A DNA stretch of 64,000 nt from Paraliobacillus sp044383835 (GTDB taxonomy: Bacteria; Bacillota; Bacilli; Bacillales; Amphibacillaceae). Numbering within the stretch: the stretch's first letter is position 1; each line of letters starts with the position of its first letter. The DNA is taken from positions 190,073 through 254,072 of the forward strand of contig NZ_JBISEP010000002.1 of NCBI RefSeq assembly GCF_044383835.1, given 5' to 3'. The notes under the pieces were generated by a model. The model was given only the letters and a program-made list of their open reading frames with translations. It ran no database searches and was not told where the DNA came from. Shown here in pieces: positions 43,941-52,646 of the stretch. The translations under genes and the position numbers were made by a program.

Positions 43941-44591
43941 TTAATTATTTTTTAACTGCTTTACAATTTCTTTATATGTTTGTTTCTTACCAAATAAAGC
44001 AGATGTTCCTAATACAAAACCTTCTACCCCAAAAGCACTTAGCTCAGAAACCTTTTCAGGTGAAATCGCTCCATCAACCATAACTTTGTAATCATATACC
44101 TTACTAAGCTCAACAATTTTAATGATTTTTTCATTAACATATTCTAAATACTTTTGACCCGCAAAACCTGGATTCACTGTCATTACCATAAAGTAATCAA
44201 CCAAAGTTAATAGTTCTGTTACCATTTCTAAAGAAGTTCCTGGATTAATTGCTATACCCGTTTTTTTTCCTTTTTGACGGATAATATCTAACGTTCTTGC
44301 TGGTTGTATATCAGCTTCTGGATGAATATAAATAATATCAGCACCTAAATCTATAAATTTCTCAACATATTTATCAGGGTTTTGAATCATAAGATGGACA
44401 TCCACTTGTTTTTCAGTCGTTTTTCTCACAAGCTCAAAATCTTGCAAACCCATTCCAAAATTAGGAACGAAATTACCATCCATAATATCCATATGGAAAA
44501 CATCAACTCCTGCTGAGTCAAGTAACTCAACTTCTTTTTTAAGATTTGAAAAATCTGCACACATCATCGAAGGACAAATTAACTTTTCCAT
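43941..44591 (-). CDS. alsE: Rpe/AlsE-family 3-epimerase, probable allulose-6-phosphate epimerase
   Basis: 216 residues of the ribulose-phosphate 3-epimerase TIM barrel: catalytic HMDIMDGNFVPNFGMG (32-47), VDVHLMI, VMTVNPGFAGQKY and VDGAISPE. It is the first gene of an inducible operon with its own LacI regulator, so it is unlikely to be the housekeeping Rpe. It should convert allulose-6-phosphate to fructose-6-phosphate, as in AlsE. Its start is 20 bases from an operator. Confidence 0.83.
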   Translation of the reverse strand: MEKLICPSMMCADFSNLKKEVELLDSAGVDVFHMDIMDGNFVPNFGMGLQDFELVRKTTEKQVDVHLMIQNPDKYVEKFIDLGADIIYIHPEADIQPARTLDIIRQKGKKTGIAINPGTSLEMVTELLTLVDYFMVMTVNPGFAGQKYLEYVNEKIIKIVELSKVYDYKVMVDGAISPEKVSELSAFGVEGFVLGTSALFGKKQTYKEIVKQLKNN

Positions 44592-44610
44592 TATTCACTC
44601 TCCTACTTTT

Positions 44611-44692
44611 GGGTAATCGTTTACTCAAATATTAAAAAAATATTAATAAATATTATTCAACTAAATTTTATTCTTTGAGTAATCGTTTACCC
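44611..44692. promoter_or_regulatory. Two LacI-type operators in the divergent allose promoter region
   Basis: GGGTAATCGTTTACTC (44611-44626) and GAGTAATCGTTTACCC (44677-44692) share the core GTAATCGTTTAC around a central CG, the hallmark of LacI-family sites. Their outer flanks swap ends (GGG..CTC against GAG..CCC). They are 66 bases apart, about six helical turns, which would suit looping by the regulator encoded to the right. Confidence 0.75.
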
Positions 44693-44789
44693 TTTATAAT
44701 CACAACTTATCATGGTATGATTAATTTGTCAAATTCAAATTTTTTCTTTATTATACTCAAAATGAAATAACAATTAAGGAGCGTTCAAT

Positions 44790-45815
44790 ATGAAAGATAA
44801 TAAACCTTCAATAAAGAAGATTGCAGAATTAAGTGGTTATTCTGTTGCAACCGTATCAAGAGTAATAAATAACAATGGACGCTTTTCTGAAGATACCAGG
44901 AAAAAAATTTTAGCTATCATTGAAAAAACTGGTTACCAAACAAATTCTGTAGCAAAAAGCCTACGAATGCAAAAATCGAATACAATTGGTATTCTAGTAC
45001 CTGATATTAGTAATTACTTTTTTGCGAAAATCGTCCAACAAATTGAGGAGCGATTATTTGAAGATGACTATTCAACAATTATTTGTAACACAGCGCGAAG
45101 TCTTGAGAAAGAAAAAGTCTATCTTTCTATGTTAGAAAGCAAAATGATTGATGGATTAGTTGTGATTTCCGGCTTGGAGAAATTCAATTTACACGCATTA
45201 ACTAATAGCAATATCCCAGTCATTTGCATTGACAGAAAACCTACTGACAGAAATAAATCTATTTTTATTTCTTCCAATCACTATCAAGGGGCATTTGATG
45301 CTACCAATTTACTTATTAAAAAGGGCATTAAACATCCCGTTATTATGGTTCAAGACCGTAATTCCTCTTCTTTACAAGAGCGATTAAGAGGCTTTAAAGA
45401 TGCTCTAAAAGAAAATAACATAACATACTCTAAAGAAGACAACTTACTAATGATTGACTCTAAAAGTAACGTATTATCTCAAAAAACAAATGGTATTGAA
45501 CTATTTACGAGCGCTTTCACAAAGTTACGCACATGTGATGGCATTTTTGCTATTAATGATGATTTAGCAACACTCGCAATAGATGGATTGGAAAAACTTG
45601 ACATAGATATACCTGATCAGGTAAAAATCATCGGCTTTGACAACAGCCCAATTGGGCAACATACATCCCCCAAACTTACCTCAGTCTCACATAATATTGA
45701 CGAAATAGTTTCTATTACTTGTGATAACTTGCGCTCTCTAATTCAAGAACCTAACAAGGTTCTAGATAAAGAATATATCGTTGAGGTGAATCTAGCTCTT
45801 CGAGAAACAACATAG
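44790..45815 (+). CDS. LacI-family regulator of the allose operon
   Basis: 341 residues: N-terminal helix-turn-helix (IKKIAELSGYSVATVSRVINN, 9-28) with a hinge helix (VAKSLRM), then a periplasmic-binding-like effector domain. It is divergent from the epimerase-rpiB-PTS operon and shares a promoter region with two operators, so it most likely represses that operon and itself. The ribosome site AAGGAGCG precedes ATG 44790. Confidence 0.9.
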   Translation: MKDNKPSIKKIAELSGYSVATVSRVINNNGRFSEDTRKKILAIIEKTGYQTNSVAKSLRMQKSNTIGILVPDISNYFFAKIVQQIEERLFEDDYSTIICNTARSLEKEKVYLSMLESKMIDGLVVISGLEKFNLHALTNSNIPVICIDRKPTDRNKSIFISSNHYQGAFDATNLLIKKGIKHPVIMVQDRNSSSLQERLRGFKDALKENNITYSKEDNLLMIDSKSNVLSQKTNGIELFTSAFTKLRTCDGIFAINDDLATLAIDGLEKLDIDIPDQVKIIGFDNSPIGQHTSPKLTSVSHNIDEIVSITCDNLRSLIQEPNKVLDKEYIVEVNLALRETT

Positions 45816-45934
45816 TATTAAACCTTTGTTCTATAATAAAGAGCACTAATTATTATTAGATTTTCCTTTTCACAAAAAAATGAAAAGTAACAACTTAAGT
45901 TTAGATACGGAAATAGAAAGTGTTATCAAATATA

Positions 45935-45968
45935 ATAACACCTCACTTAACCAAAAGTGAGGTGTTAT
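45935..45968 (-). terminator. Terminator between converging lacI-type gene and rbs operon
   Basis: ATAACACCTCACTT (45935-45948) pairs with AAGTGAGGTGTTAT (45955-45968), a 14-bp stem with a six-base loop. On the minus strand it is followed by TATATTTG, a weak T-run. It lies just past the rbsB stop and may act from both sides. Confidence 0.75.
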
Positions 45969-45973
45969 ACATT

Positions 45974-46915
45974 TTAATTATTTGTTATTAACTCTAATTC
46001 AACTGGAATTGTTTCCTCTACTTCTTCATCGTTAATTATTTTTTGAGCTGCTTTGACCGCTTCTGCTCCGATTAATTCTGGTTGTTGTGCAATCGTTGCG
46101 CCAAGCTCTCCATTTTCTACTGCTTTTACAGCATCATCTATTGCATCAAACCCAACCACGGTAATTTCCTCACTTAACCCTGCTGATTCTATAGCTTCCA
46201 AAGCACCTAATGCCATTTCATCATTGTGTGCAAAAACAGCATTAATATTTGCTTTACCTTGCAATATGTTTTCCATTACTGTTAGGCCTTCTGTACGATC
46301 AAAATTCGCTGTTTGATTCGCCACAACTTCTAAATCATCCAGTTCATCAACTACATTATGAAATCCTGCTCCACGTTCACGTGTTGCTGAAGCTCCGGGA
46401 ACTCCTTCAATTTCTACCAACTTCCCTTGTTCTTCGAGCTGAGATGCAATGTATTCTCCAGCCATTTCACCACCTGCAACGTTGTCAGAAGCTACGTGTG
46501 CAACTACTTCTCCCGCATCCGCACTTCGGTCTACCGTTATGACAGGAACGCCCGCCTCGTTGGCAAGCTCTACTGCTGAAACAACCGCTTCGGAATCAAC
46601 TGGATTGATTAAAAGCACATCAATATCTTGTTGCAGCATGTCTTCGATATCACTTAGCTGCGTTGTAGGATCATCCTGCGCATCAGAGGTAATGACTTTA
46701 AATCCTGCCTCTTTCGCTGCGGCTTCTGTACCGTCACGTAACGAAACAAAAAACGGATTATTTAAAGTTGAAACAGAAAAACCGACTGTCACATCCTCAC
46801 TCTCATCACCAGTACCTTCTGCATCCTCTTCAGAACCCGGAGCATCTGTCGAACAAGCAACCAAGAATATTATTGCAACAAATAATACCGCTATTGCTTT
46901 TAACCATTTAAACAT
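45974..46915 (-). CDS. rbsB: Ribose-binding lipoprotein
   Basis: About 313 residues. Lipobox LVAC (C21), acidic linker, then the ribose/galactose-binding fold beginning VGFSVSTLNNPFFVSLRDG and containing INPVDSEAV and TVDRSADAGEV. ATG 46915 is chosen because AAGGAGG lies eight bases upstream. It is the last gene of the operon, delivering ribose to RbsAC. Confidence 0.95.
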   Translation of the reverse strand: MFKWLKAIAVLFVAIIFLVACSTDAPGSEEDAEGTGDESEDVTVGFSVSTLNNPFFVSLRDGTEAAAKEAGFKVITSDAQDDPTTQLSDIEDMLQQDIDVLLINPVDSEAVVSAVELANEAGVPVITVDRSADAGEVVAHVASDNVAGGEMAGEYIASQLEEQGKLVEIEGVPGASATRERGAGFHNVVDELDDLEVVANQTANFDRTEGLTVMENILQGKANINAVFAHNDEMALGALEAIESAGLSEEITVVGFDAIDDAVKAVENGELGATIAQQPELIGAEAVKAAQKIINDEEVEETIPVELELITNN

Positions 46916-46972
46916 AACACATTCCTCCTTGAACATATTTTATAGAAAAGATGCTAGTACATCTTTTACTAA

Positions 46973-47908
46973 CTATTTATTTGAACTCCGATCCAGTAGT
47001 ACGGCAAGTAATATAATACCGCCTTTTACAATTTGCTGATAAAATGAAGAAACGTTCATTAAGTTTAGTCCATTATCAATGACACCGATAATTAGCGCAC
47101 CAATTAACGTACCAATGATACGGCCCCGTCCACCTGTTAAACTAGTGCCACCAATTACTACAGCAGCAATAGCATCAAGCTCATACGATGCACCAGCTGT
47201 TGGTTGTGCAGAATTCAATCGACTAGTAATAATGATTCCTGCAAGAACTGACAACATCCCTGTTAAAGAATAAACCCATATTTTCACACGATCTGCCTTA
47301 ATTCCTGATAGAATAGAAGCTTCTTCATTTCCTCCAATGGCATAAACTTTCCTTCCGAATACAGTTTTTTTTAAAACAAAATATAAAATCAGGAACATAA
47401 TAATCATTACAATCGCTGGGAATGGAATACCAAAAACATAACCTTTTCCTATCATTTCAAATGTGAAGCTGTCAGAAAGACCTGTAATCGGCCGACCATC
47501 CGTGTATACAAGTGTTGCTCCACGATAGATTGTCATGGTTGCCAATGTCGCAATAAATGGCGCAACCTTTCCTTTAGTAATAATGATTCCATTTATTGCA
47601 CCGAGTACAAGTCCAATCAACAATCCGAGAAATATCGCTAGCAATGGATCCATTGCACTGGATAACAACCCTGCTGTTAAAGCACTTCCTAATGCTAATA
47701 TCGAGCCGACAGATAAATCAATTCCTGCTGTTAAAATAACAAATGTCATTCCAAACGCAATTAGTGCATTAACAGAAATCTGACGAAGTAAATTTAAAAT
47801 ATTGTTTAAAGTTAAAAAGCTCTCATTCACAATTCCAAGAAAAATTGAAAATACAATTAAACCAATTAATGGACCGAGAATTGAAATGTTTTTTTTAATG
47901 TAGGACAT
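46973..47908 (-). CDS. rbsC: Ribose ABC permease
   Basis: 311 residues with about ten membrane helices. GIDLSVGSILALGSALTAGL and AAVVIGGTSLTGGRGRIIGT are the conserved RbsC/XylH loops. It forms the membrane channel with RbsA and lies four bases after rbsA. Confidence 0.95.
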   Translation of the reverse strand: MSYIKKNISILGPLIGLIVFSIFLGIVNESFLTLNNILNLLRQISVNALIAFGMTFVILTAGIDLSVGSILALGSALTAGLLSSAMDPLLAIFLGLLIGLVLGAINGIIITKGKVAPFIATLATMTIYRGATLVYTDGRPITGLSDSFTFEMIGKGYVFGIPFPAIVMIIMFLILYFVLKKTVFGRKVYAIGGNEEASILSGIKADRVKIWVYSLTGMLSVLAGIIITSRLNSAQPTAGASYELDAIAAVVIGGTSLTGGRGRIIGTLIGALIIGVIDNGLNLMNVSSFYQQIVKGGIILLAVLLDRSSNK

Positions 47909-47912
47909 ATGC

Positions 47913-49412
47913 TTATTCCCCTCCCGTAGCTGCTAACATAATTTTTTCCTGTGTTGCTTCATCACGATCAAAGAATCCTTTTACCTTCCCTTCATGCATA
48001 ACCATTACACGATCGCTGACACCAAGCACTTCCTGTAACTCAGAGGACACCATAATAATCGCAACACCATTTTCTGCAAGTTCATTGATAATCGTATAGA
48101 TTTCTTTCTTAGCCCCGATATCCACACCACGTGTTGGCTCATCTAAAATTAAAACCCTTGGGTCGATGCCAAGCCACTTAGCAACAACCACTTTTTGTTG
48201 ATTCCCACCGCTTAACGATTTAACTTGCTGTTCACTATTTGTTGCCTTCACATTTAGTCGCTTTATTAATTGATTAACAAGCTTACGTTCTTTTTTCGTT
48301 TGAATAACTTGATTCTTTGATACTTTTTTGAAGTTAGCTAAAGCAATATTTTCACGAATTGATGCTTCCAGTAAAAGTCCCTTTACTTTACGATCTTCGG
48401 TAATAAAGCCAATTCCTTGTTCAATCAAATCCTTTGGATGCTTCGTTTTCAATGGTTTTCCATCTAATCTTATCTGACCATTACTACGTTTACGGTAACC
48501 GAACAATGCCTCCATCACTTCCGATCGTCCCGCACCCATTAATCCAGAAACACCTAGTATTTCACCTTGCCGCACATCAAAGGATACATCATCAAACCAA
48601 CCAGGCGAGGAAAAGTTATCCACCGCAAGAATCACATTGCCTATATCGTTGTTTTTCTCAGGAAAGCGTTGGCCAAGCTCACGCCCAACCATCATTTTCA
48701 CAACAGCTTCGAGATTTGTTTCTTTTACCATCTCCGTTCCAACATAGGAACCATCACGTAATACAGTTATTCGATCACATATTTCAAAGATTTCTTCCAT
48801 ACGATGGGAAATATATATAAAGCTTACATTTTGTTTTTTTAAATCTTGAACTACTTTAAACAAGCTACGAATTTCGCGTTCTGTTAAAGCCGCCGTTGGC
48901 TCGTCCATAATAATAACCTTTGCTTCAGTTGCAAGCGCCCTCGCAATTTCAACCATTTGCTGTTTTCCAACAGATAAACTGCCTGCCACTTCAGTTGGTT
49001 CAATATTTGACACACCTAATTTACCCAATATACCCTTTGTTTGCGCTTCCATTTTTTTAGAGTTTATAATACCCGATTTACCATAGGTGAGCTCCTTGCC
49101 TAAAAACATATTTTCAGCAACTGTTAAATATGGAATGATATTTAGCTCCTGGTGAATAACAATAATTCCTTCCTTTTCTGCTTCTTTTGGATTTGAAAAG
49201 TTAATTTCTTTTCCTCTCCATTGAATCGTCCCGCTATCTCTTGGGTGGATACCTGTTAGTACCTTTACAAGCGTAGATTTCCCTGCACCGTTCTCACCCA
49301 TTAAGGCATGAATTTCTCCCTCTTGGATATCAAAATGCACGTCGGATAGTACTTGGTTACCTGCAAATGATTTATCAATATGCTTCATTTCAATGATTGG
49401 TGTGTCAGACAT
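47913..49412 (-). CDS. rbsA: Ribose ABC importer ATPase, double domain
   Basis: About 499 residues with two ABC ATPase domains, as in all RbsA/MglA proteins. The first has Walker A GENGAGKST and signature LSVGKQQ; the second has the degenerate Walker A GLMGAGRSE and signature LSGGNQQK. ATG 49412 is preferred, with GAGAG eight bases upstream; a GTG at 49421 is possible. The gene follows rbsD by 18 bases. Confidence 0.95.
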   Translation of the reverse strand: MSDTPIIEMKHIDKSFAGNQVLSDVHFDIQEGEIHALMGENGAGKSTLVKVLTGIHPRDSGTIQWRGKEINFSNPKEAEKEGIIVIHQELNIIPYLTVAENMFLGKELTYGKSGIINSKKMEAQTKGILGKLGVSNIEPTEVAGSLSVGKQQMVEIARALATEAKVIIMDEPTAALTEREIRSLFKVVQDLKKQNVSFIYISHRMEEIFEICDRITVLRDGSYVGTEMVKETNLEAVVKMMVGRELGQRFPEKNNDIGNVILAVDNFSSPGWFDDVSFDVRQGEILGVSGLMGAGRSEVMEALFGYRKRSNGQIRLDGKPLKTKHPKDLIEQGIGFITEDRKVKGLLLEASIRENIALANFKKVSKNQVIQTKKERKLVNQLIKRLNVKATNSEQQVKSLSGGNQQKVVVAKWLGIDPRVLILDEPTRGVDIGAKKEIYTIINELAENGVAIIMVSSELQEVLGVSDRVMVMHEGKVKGFFDRDEATQEKIMLAATGGE

Positions 49413-49430
49413 CTTCCTCACTCTCTTTCA

Positions 49431-49826
49431 TTAAAATATTACACCAGACTGCAAAATCACATTTGCATATGGCGTCGCTTCTCCTGTACGAATAACTACT
49501 TTTGCTTTAGATATGGACTCTTTTAATTCTTGATGTGACAGATAGGCGACTTCTGCTTTGCCAGCTTCACCTTCGATATATTTTTCTAACTGAGGGTTGT
49601 TGTCCTTGATTTCATTGGCAAGCGTTACTTTTTCAAATGTCACATCTTCCTTTACTGAATCAAAAATAGATTTGAAATCAGGCGCCCCAATTTTATAAGA
49701 CAGATCGACACATTTCACTGTAGCTGGTATTGGTAATCCGCAGTCTGCAATGATCACAGTATCGCCATGACCGAGTGTTGCAAACACTGCAGACAATTCT
49801 CTATTTAAAATCCCTTGCTTTTTCAC
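49431..49826 (-). CDS. rbsD: D-ribose pyranase
   Basis: 131 residues, standard for RbsD: MKKQGILNRELSAVFATLGH at the start with the catalytic histidine, IADCGLPIP, and C-terminal RTGEATPYANVILQSGV. It converts the imported ribopyranose to the furanose used by RbsK. It lies two bases after rbsK. Confidence 0.95.
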   Translation of the reverse strand: MKKQGILNRELSAVFATLGHGDTVIIADCGLPIPATVKCVDLSYKIGAPDFKSIFDSVKEDVTFEKVTLANEIKDNNPQLEKYIEGEAGKAEVAYLSHQELKESISKAKVVIRTGEATPYANVILQSGVIF

Positions 49827-49828
49827 GT

Positions 49829-50710
49829 TTACTTCACTTCCTTTTCGATAAAATCTATCACCGCCTGCTTGGTTGGCATTCCTCCTTGTGCACCTCGCTC
49901 TGTAACTGATAATGCAGCAGCTGCGTTTGCAAAATAAACAGCTTCTTCGAGTGACTTATCATCCGCCAACTGCATCGATAATGCACCATTAAACGTGTCA
50001 CCAGCTCCGGTCGTATCTTTCACATCTACAGATAAACCTTTTACTTTCTTCGTTTCTCTATCTGACGAAAAAGTAATCCCTTCGCTTCCTTTTGTAATTA
50101 TTAATTTGCTCATTAAATCGCCTATGCCTATTTCAGTTTGCATTTCAGCAGCTTCTAATTCATTTGGTGTAAGATACGTTATTTTTTCTATCATACTTTT
50201 CGATAACTTCTGATATGGGGCTGGATTCAAGATAACTGGAACTTGATGCTTCCATGCAATATCTACTGCTCGTTCCACTGATTTCATTGGAATCTCAAGC
50301 TGTAGTAATACAATATCTGCGTTCTTGATAATCTCTTCAAATTGTTCCACAACAGTAGGTGTTACAGCATTGTTCGCTCCTGGTGCTACAATAATCCGAT
50401 TATCTTGCTGAGACAGAATAATATTAGCAACACCAGTTTCTATCGTGTCGGTTTCAATGATGCCATTCGTCTGAACACCTTCTGATTGGAGGTGCTTTTT
50501 TAATTTTTTTCCAAACAAATCTTTTCCAACCGCACCGATAAAATCAACTTCTGCACCAAGTCTAGAAGCCGCAACCGCTTGATTGGCACCTTTACCACCG
50601 GGATACTCGTTAAACCGGTTTCCTAAAACCGTTTCACCCTTTGCAGGTATTCTGTCAGTTTCTATCGTTAAATCCATATTAATACTTCCAATCACACATA
50701 CCTTGCCCAT
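49829..50710 (-). CDS. rbsK: Ribokinase
   Basis: 293 residues of the PfkB/ribokinase fold. GSINMDLTIETDRIPAKGET and GGKGANQAVAASRLG bind sugar, and DTTGAGDTFNGA carries the catalytic aspartate. It makes ribose-5-phosphate. It lies three bases after rbsR, in the usual order. Confidence 0.95.
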   Translation of the reverse strand: MGKVCVIGSINMDLTIETDRIPAKGETVLGNRFNEYPGGKGANQAVAASRLGAEVDFIGAVGKDLFGKKLKKHLQSEGVQTNGIIETDTIETGVANIILSQQDNRIIVAPGANNAVTPTVVEQFEEIIKNADIVLLQLEIPMKSVERAVDIAWKHQVPVILNPAPYQKLSKSMIEKITYLTPNELEAAEMQTEIGIGDLMSKLIITKGSEGITFSSDRETKKVKGLSVDVKDTTGAGDTFNGALSMQLADDKSLEEAVYFANAAAALSVTERGAQGGMPTKQAVIDFIEKEVK

Positions 50711-50713
50711 TCT

Positions 50714-51709
50714 CTATCCCTTCTTTCGTGTAGATTGACGTTCCATAAAGGTTACTTCCAATTTTTCCACCCGTTTTGGCAAGCTTGGGTCGTTTATTTC
50801 ATCCATAATCATACTAGCTGCTTTTCTTCCCATTTCATAAATGGGTTGAGCCATTGTCGTTAAAGACGGCGAGGTTATTTCTCCGAGAGATATGCCGTCA
50901 AACCCTATAATGGATAAGTCATCAGGTATTTTGATTTGCATTTCTTCTGCTGCTTTCATTGTCCTAATCGCAATCGTGTCATTTGCTGTAAATATCCCAT
51001 CAATGTCTGGGTGTTTTTGTAGCAATGTTTTAATATCCTCTGTTGATGCTTGGGGTTTCATGTCATAATCAGATGTAATAATTAAATCATTGGAAAACCA
51101 AGATTCATGGGCAACTGCATCAAGGTAACCTTGCCTTCTATTTTTTGCGTTCAACACAGATGAAGGACCGGCAATATGCGCAATTTTTTTACAACCAATT
51201 TGTTTTAAATAATTTGTTGCTTCATGCGCTCCTTCACGATTATTCACTTTTACATAAGAATAATCTTCTTTATCAAAGACACGGTCTAAAAGGACAATTG
51301 GCACCTTTAGTTTCGCTAGATAATCGGGAGAAATTGTGTCAGAAACAATAATCATGCCATCAATTGATTTTTGTTGTAGTGAATTTAAGTATGTTATTTC
51401 TTTTCCATAAGAATTATCCGTATTACAAAGAATAAAAGTATAACTATTTTGATTGCATAGATCTTCTACCGCTCTTGCAAGCTCTGGAAAGAAAGGGTTA
51501 GTAATGTCCGGTACAAGGAGCGCAATCATTTTAGATTTTCCTTTAAAAAGTGATCGAGCAACATCATTTGGCTTATAATCAAGCGCTTCAATTGCTTTTT
51601 CAACCTTTACTTTTGTAGCGGGCTGAACAGAGCCTTTTTTATTTAGTACTCTGGAAACAGTCGCAACTGAAACCTGTGCATATTTTGCCACATCTCTAAT
51701 CGTCGTCAT
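50714..51709 (-). CDS. rbsR: LacI-family ribose operon repressor
   Basis: 331 residues: HTH (IRDVAKYAQVSVATVSRVLN, 4-23), hinge helix (VARSLFKGK) and ribose-binding-like effector domain. It is the first gene of rbsRKDACB and is preceded by two matching operators, so it represses its own operon until ribose is present. Confidence 0.93.
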   Translation of the reverse strand: MTTIRDVAKYAQVSVATVSRVLNKKGSVQPATKVKVEKAIEALDYKPNDVARSLFKGKSKMIALLVPDITNPFFPELARAVEDLCNQNSYTFILCNTDNSYGKEITYLNSLQQKSIDGMIIVSDTISPDYLAKLKVPIVLLDRVFDKEDYSYVKVNNREGAHEATNYLKQIGCKKIAHIAGPSSVLNAKNRRQGYLDAVAHESWFSNDLIITSDYDMKPQASTEDIKTLLQKHPDIDGIFTANDTIAIRTMKAAEEMQIKIPDDLSIIGFDGISLGEITSPSLTTMAQPIYEMGRKAASMIMDEINDPSLPKRVEKLEVTFMERQSTRKKG

Positions 51710-51727
51710 TCACTCACATCCCTTTAA

Positions 51728-51776
51728 TGTAACGGGTTACATTTTTGTTAAAAAAAATTTTATGTAACCCGTTACA
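51728..51776. promoter_or_regulatory. Paired inverted operators of the rbs operon
   Basis: TGTAACGGGTTACA (51728-51741) and TGTAACCCGTTACA (51763-51776) are exact reverse complements of each other, 35 bases apart, with a T/A-rich stretch between them. Each half-site is GTAAC/GTTAC around CG, as expected for RbsR. The first is 18 bases before the rbsR start. Confidence 0.8.
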
Positions 51777-51924
51777 CACATCCTAAAATGAAAGCTAACT
51801 AATGTCAAGGAAAAATATTTACTTTAAAGCCAAATAATATATCACTCGTATTGTTCAAGCCAAAACACCTTCTCCATAGACAATACACGAAGCAATCATA
51901 TACAATTTTGAATAAGAGAAAAAT

Positions 51925-51953
51925 GGGACAAAGGGGACTGACCCCAATGACCC
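51925..51953. repeat. REP-like palindrome GGGGACTGACCCC in the hssR leader
   Basis: The stretch GGGACAAAGGGGACTGACCCC with ATGACCC after it holds GGGG(ACTGA)CCCC at 51933-51945 inside an outer GGG/CCC pair. It is GC-rich in an A/T-rich spacer and sits directly before the hssR ribosome site. Motifs of the GGGGTCAGTCCCC type are dispersed in many bacterial genomes. Only one copy was seen in this window. Confidence 0.45.
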
Positions 51954-51968
51954 AATTGGAGGATGGAT

Positions 51969-52646
51969 ATGGGTACAATTTTAATTGTGGATGATGATGT
52001 TCATATTTTAGATCTTGTTACCATTCATTTAACTCAGGCTGGCTACAATGTAGTGCAAGCAAAGGACGGTATTGAGGCGCTTGCCAAACTAAAACAACAA
52101 AAATGTGACCTTGCTGTAGTTGATATTATGATGCCTTTTATGGATGGATATAATTTAACAAAAGAAATGCGAAAAAAATATAATATACCTATTATCCTAT
52201 TAACAGCGAAAAATCAAATCGAGGATAAAGAACAAGGATTCAAAGCCGGTACAGATGATTACTTAGTCAAACCATTTGAGCCAAAGGAATTGATATTTAG
52301 AATACAAGCTTTGTTAAGAAGATACGATAAACAAGACGATGAAACAGTTATTCAATTAGGTAATACAACAATTAATCAGCAAAGTTATGAAGTGCAAATT
52401 GAACAGCAGACTACCCTTTTACCTTTAAAGGAGTTTGAGCTGTTACATTATTTAGCTTCTCATCCAATGCAAGTTTTTAGCCGCGAACAACTAATCGAAC
52501 AAATTTGGGGAGTAGATTATGAAGGAGATGAACGTACAGTGGATGTTCACATTAAACGTTTGCGAGAACGTTTTTCAAAACTAACCGATGATTTTCAAAT
52601 TAAAACTGTACGAGGTGTTGGTTATTCATTAGAGGAAAAACGATGA
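51969..52646 (+). CDS. hssR: Heme response regulator HssR
   Basis: About 225 residues of the OmpR family: receiver with phospho-acceptor D52 (VVDIMM) and a winged-helix output domain ending in VRGVGYSLE. The segment PFEPKELIFRIQALLRRY closely resembles HssR. Start ATG 51969 follows GGAGG at a normal distance; ATG 51963 overlaps that site. With HssS it should induce hrtBA when heme accumulates, through the direct repeat at 54036. Confidence 0.88.
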   Translation: MGTILIVDDDVHILDLVTIHLTQAGYNVVQAKDGIEALAKLKQQKCDLAVVDIMMPFMDGYNLTKEMRKKYNIPIILLTAKNQIEDKEQGFKAGTDDYLVKPFEPKELIFRIQALLRRYDKQDDETVIQLGNTTINQQSYEVQIEQQTTLLPLKEFELLHYLASHPMQVFSREQLIEQIWGVDYEGDERTVDVHIKRLRERFSKLTDDFQIKTVRGVGYSLEEKR

